A DNA stretch of 8,324 nt from Deltaproteobacteria bacterium (lineage in GTDB: Bacteria > Desulfobacterota > GWC2-55-46 > S146-73). Shown one piece after another: positions 6,856 to 8,324 of this stretch (position 1 is the first letter of the stretch; each line of letters starts with the position of its first letter). The translations under genes were made by a program, and so were the position numbers. The notes beneath the pieces are model-generated. The model was given only the letters and a program-made list of their open reading frames with translations, made no database searches and was not told where the DNA came from. The stretch is from positions 1 through 8,324 of the forward strand of contig WGFF01000165.1 of NCBI GenBank assembly GCA_015492355.1, written 5' to 3'.

Positions 6856-7725
6856 ATGACACAGGACAAGGCCCGTCTCGAAGAGGTAATTCTCAAGACA
6901 TGCGATCTACCTGTACTTCCAGCCACAGCACACAGGGTCCTCAATGTGATGGCAGACCCAAACGTAAGTATAGATGAAATAAAGAGGGTCATAAGCAGTG
7001 ACCCCGGGCTTACCGCAAAGATCCTCAAAATAGCCAACTCTGCCTTTTACGGTGGGTACAGAAACATACAGAACCTCACACAGGCGATACTCCGTCTGGG
7101 GCTTAACTCTGTAAGGAACATAATGATGGCAACGTCTATAAAGAACGTCTACAAACGCTTCGGACTTACAGAGAAATTGCTGTGGGAACAATCCATAGGT
7201 TCTGCCCTTGCCTCCAATATAATCGCTGGATACGTGAAGTCAGTCGATTCAGAGGATGCCTTTATAGGCGGACTGCTCCATGATATAGGCAACGTGGTGC
7301 TCAATAACGAATTCCCACAGCGATTCTCAGAGGTGATGGAGATGGTGTACAACGACTCTGTACCCTATTCCACAGCTGTAAAGGAGGTATTTGGCTTTAC
7401 CCACAGGGATGTTGGCGCACTGGTTGTGAGGAAATGGGGCTTTCCAGAGACCCTGGAGGTACTAATCCGTTATTTCGACGACCATGAACACCTCTCTGCG
7501 GATCCCTACCTTTTGAGGTTCGCAACGGTCATAGCCACTGCAGACAGGATATGTCAAAAGTTTGGCGTTGGATGGAAACAACCGATGGATGATGTCGTGG
7601 ATTTTGACACTGTAGCGGATGTACTCGAGATAGAAAAAGAGACCCTGGATGAGGTATGCGAACGCACACAGAAGGTATTTGACCACGAAATAAAGCTCTA
7701 TCTTGAAGAAAGTACCCGCCCCTGA
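6856..7725 (+). CDS. HDOD-domain signalling protein
   Basis: HDOD domains are HD-superfamily helical domains that usually lack full phosphohydrolase activity and act in signalling; some are needed for motility (for example Cj0248 of Campylobacter jejuni). The 289-residue protein is essentially one HDOD domain: LPVLPATAHRVLNVMADPN (18-36), DPGLTAKILKIANSAFYG (49-66), GLLHDIGNVVL (139-149, with H142-D143), FTHRDVGALVVRKWGFPETL (181-200) and IATADRICQ (226-234). The position where HD enzymes and many HDOD proteins carry their first histidine is Gln112 in LWEQSIGSA, so a complete metal site is unlikely. No receiver, GGDEF or EAL domain is fused to it. The start has AAAGG at 6844-6848. It follows mcp by 134 bases, suggesting a role in controlling motility or chemotaxis, but its partner and output are unknown. 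Confidence 0.93.
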   Translation: MTQDKARLEEVILKTCDLPVLPATAHRVLNVMADPNVSIDEIKRVISSDPGLTAKILKIANSAFYGGYRNIQNLTQAILRLGLNSVRNIMMATSIKNVYKRFGLTEKLLWEQSIGSALASNIIAGYVKSVDSEDAFIGGLLHDIGNVVLNNEFPQRFSEVMEMVYNDSVPYSTAVKEVFGFTHRDVGALVVRKWGFPETLEVLIRYFDDHEHLSADPYLLRFATVIATADRICQKFGVGWKQPMDDVVDFDTVADVLEIEKETLDEVCERTQKVFDHEIKLYLEESTRP

Positions 7726-7763
7726 GGCTTTCCTTTAACAACTCCTACTCTATAGGATTATAT

Positions 7764-7779
7764 AGGCACATTTCTTGCA
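7764..7779 (+). promoter_or_regulatory. Sigma-54 (RpoN) promoter
   Basis: The string AGGCACATTTCTTGCA has the invariant sigma-54 elements GG (7765-7766) and GC (7777-7778) separated by exactly ten bases. It matches TGGCACG-N4-TTGCA at GGCAC and TTGCA. Transcription would start about 12 bases after the GC, near 7790, just upstream of the GAGGGGG ribosome site and the ATG at 7813. It lies in the 87-base gap after the HDOD stop, where a new transcript would be expected. Sigma-54 drives middle flagellar genes in many non-enteric bacteria. An activator binding site is not identified; direct repeats of TATAGG at 7751 and 7761 lie beside it but may be coincidence. Confidence 0.72.
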
Positions 7780-7812
7780 TATTCAATATATTAGACCCTG
7801 AGGGGGTATACC

Positions 7813-8004
7813 ATGCCTGACAGCAAGGATATGATCATCCCGGGGATATCTTATCCCCTGAATCCCCTTAAGGAGATAGACCCAGCCCAGAAAAAGGACA
7901 GAGGTGGAGTGCCCAAGAGGGACCGGGAGGAGAGAAAGAAGACCAAAAAGGAGCCCTCAAAGGAAGAGGGGAGGAAGGATGGCAGGATAGACATCCATGT
8001 ATAA
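7813..8004 (+). CDS. Small lysine-rich protein of unknown function
   Basis: This 63-residue protein is not one I recognise. It starts with a mildly hydrophobic, proline-containing segment (MIIPGISYPLNPL, 7-19). It continues as a very charged stretch, with 23 of residues 27-58 being Lys, Arg, Glu or Asp, and ends in GRIDIHV. No membrane helix, signal peptide or cysteine motif is present, so it is likely cytoplasmic and partly disordered. Support for being a real gene comes from a strong ribosome site (GAGGGGG at 7800-7806, six bases before the ATG), a sigma-54 promoter immediately upstream, and another gene 24 bases downstream. Being the first gene of a probable sigma-54 transcript in a motility locus suggests a flagellar accessory role. 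That is inference only; a spurious frame remains possible. Confidence 0.62.
   Translation: MPDSKDMIIPGISYPLNPLKEIDPAQKKDRGGVPKRDREERKKTKKEPSKEEGRKDGRIDIHV
7842..7858 (+). repeat. Seven-base-pair inverted repeat near the start of the small gene
   Basis: GGGGATA (7842-7848) and TATCCCC (7852-7858) are perfect inverted copies with a 3-base loop TCT, about 30 bases into the coding sequence. The CCCCT at 7855-7859, and a second one at 7864-7868, could alternatively pair with AGGGG (7801-7805) of the ribosome site. This could influence translation, but stems of this size also arise by chance in a window this long. Confidence 0.3.
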
Positions 8005-8028
8005 CCTCAAAGAAGGGCAGGTGTGGCT

Positions 8029-8324
8029 ATGGAACTGTACGACATCCTACTCGGCATAGATATACTCGTTATGTTCATTTTGCTCTTTATCCTTTTAAAC
8101 CCTGGTGGCAGGTTCTTTAAACAATCCACATCCCCTGATACATCCGCTGTTATCGCTGAGTTCAAAAGGGAACTCAAAAAGGTCAAAAACCTCTCTTCGC
8201 GTCTCGAAAGTGAATGCGGTAGGCTTGAGATATACAAAAAGGAGATGCAGGAGAGGCAGAAAAGGTTCGATAGGGTGTTAAAGAAGCTGGAAGAGGCGCT
8301 CGATGACATGGTATCGTGCGAGGG
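8029..8324 (+). CDS. Membrane-anchored coiled-coil protein, N-terminal part (3' end outside window)
   Basis: The frame is open from the ATG at 8029 to the right edge, giving 98 complete codons. Residues 4-24 form one hydrophobic helix (ILLGIDILVMFILLFILL within it), probably an N-terminal anchor with the rest in the cytoplasm. After a short Ser/Thr/Pro linker, residues from about 41 onward are highly charged with heptad-like spacing of Leu, Val and Phe, a likely coiled coil. Two cysteines occur, C63 and C97. An in-frame GTG at 8023, two codons upstream, is an alternative start, and GAAGGG at 8012-8017 could serve either. The architecture resembles the DUF2802-type proteins found in flagellar clusters, but the diagnostic C-terminal part is missing, so this is a guess. 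It probably shares the sigma-54 transcript of the preceding small gene. Confidence 0.7.
   Translation, partial: MELYDILLGIDILVMFILLFILLNPGGRFFKQSTSPDTSAVIAEFKRELKKVKNLSSRLESECGRLEIYKKEMQERQKRFDRVLKKLEEALDDMVSCE

Noticed and set aside
7726..7763. Intrinsic terminator after the HDOD gene
   Set aside because: Only a weak AT-rich CTATA/TATAG repeat is present, with no GC-rich stem or T-run.

Overview
The window is a densely packed motility and chemotaxis locus with every gene on the + strand. Nearly all of it is explained by nine coding regions. In order they are the C-terminal part of the chemotaxis kinase CheA (runs in from the left edge), the receptor methylesterase CheB, the flagellar stator pair MotA and MotB, the coupling protein CheW, a two-transmembrane chemoreceptor (MCP), an HDOD-domain protein, a 63-residue lysine-rich protein, and the N-terminus of a membrane-anchored coiled-coil protein that runs off the right edge.

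Organism: a flagellated, chemotactic bacterium of medium GC content. Arginine is mostly AGG and isoleucine mostly ATA, a codon habit seen in several deep-branching or thermophilic lineages. Together with PomA/MotC-length MotA and the Che/Mot/HDOD layout, this suggests a Nitrospirota-like or deltaproteobacterium-like genome. This placement is an inference with low confidence, and nothing here fixes a species.

Layout: bases 1-3890 hold cheA-cheB-motA-motB with gaps of 21-37 bases, which looks like the end of one operon. Bases 3891-4132 are a 242-base gap with several small inverted repeats and, just before cheW, a sigma-28 (FliA)-like promoter candidate. Bases 4133-7725 hold cheW-mcp-HDOD, with a 134-base spacer before the HDOD gene. 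Bases 7726-7812 contain a well-formed sigma-54 (RpoN) promoter, GG-N10-GC, pointing at the last two genes.

How the genes work together: the MCP senses a signal outside the membrane and, through CheW, controls CheA autophosphorylation. CheA passes phosphate to CheB, which resets the receptor by demethylation or deamidation, and presumably to a CheY encoded elsewhere. MotA/MotB are the ion-driven stators that turn the flagellum. The two promoter candidates fit the common flagellar hierarchy of sigma-54 for middle genes and sigma-28 for late chemotaxis genes. No cheY or cheR is present in the window.

I did not find a clearly new biological system. The points most worth following are the sigma-54 promoter with its two poorly characterised downstream genes, the duplicated P-box-like sensor motif in the MCP, and the HDOD protein attached to the chemotaxis operon.
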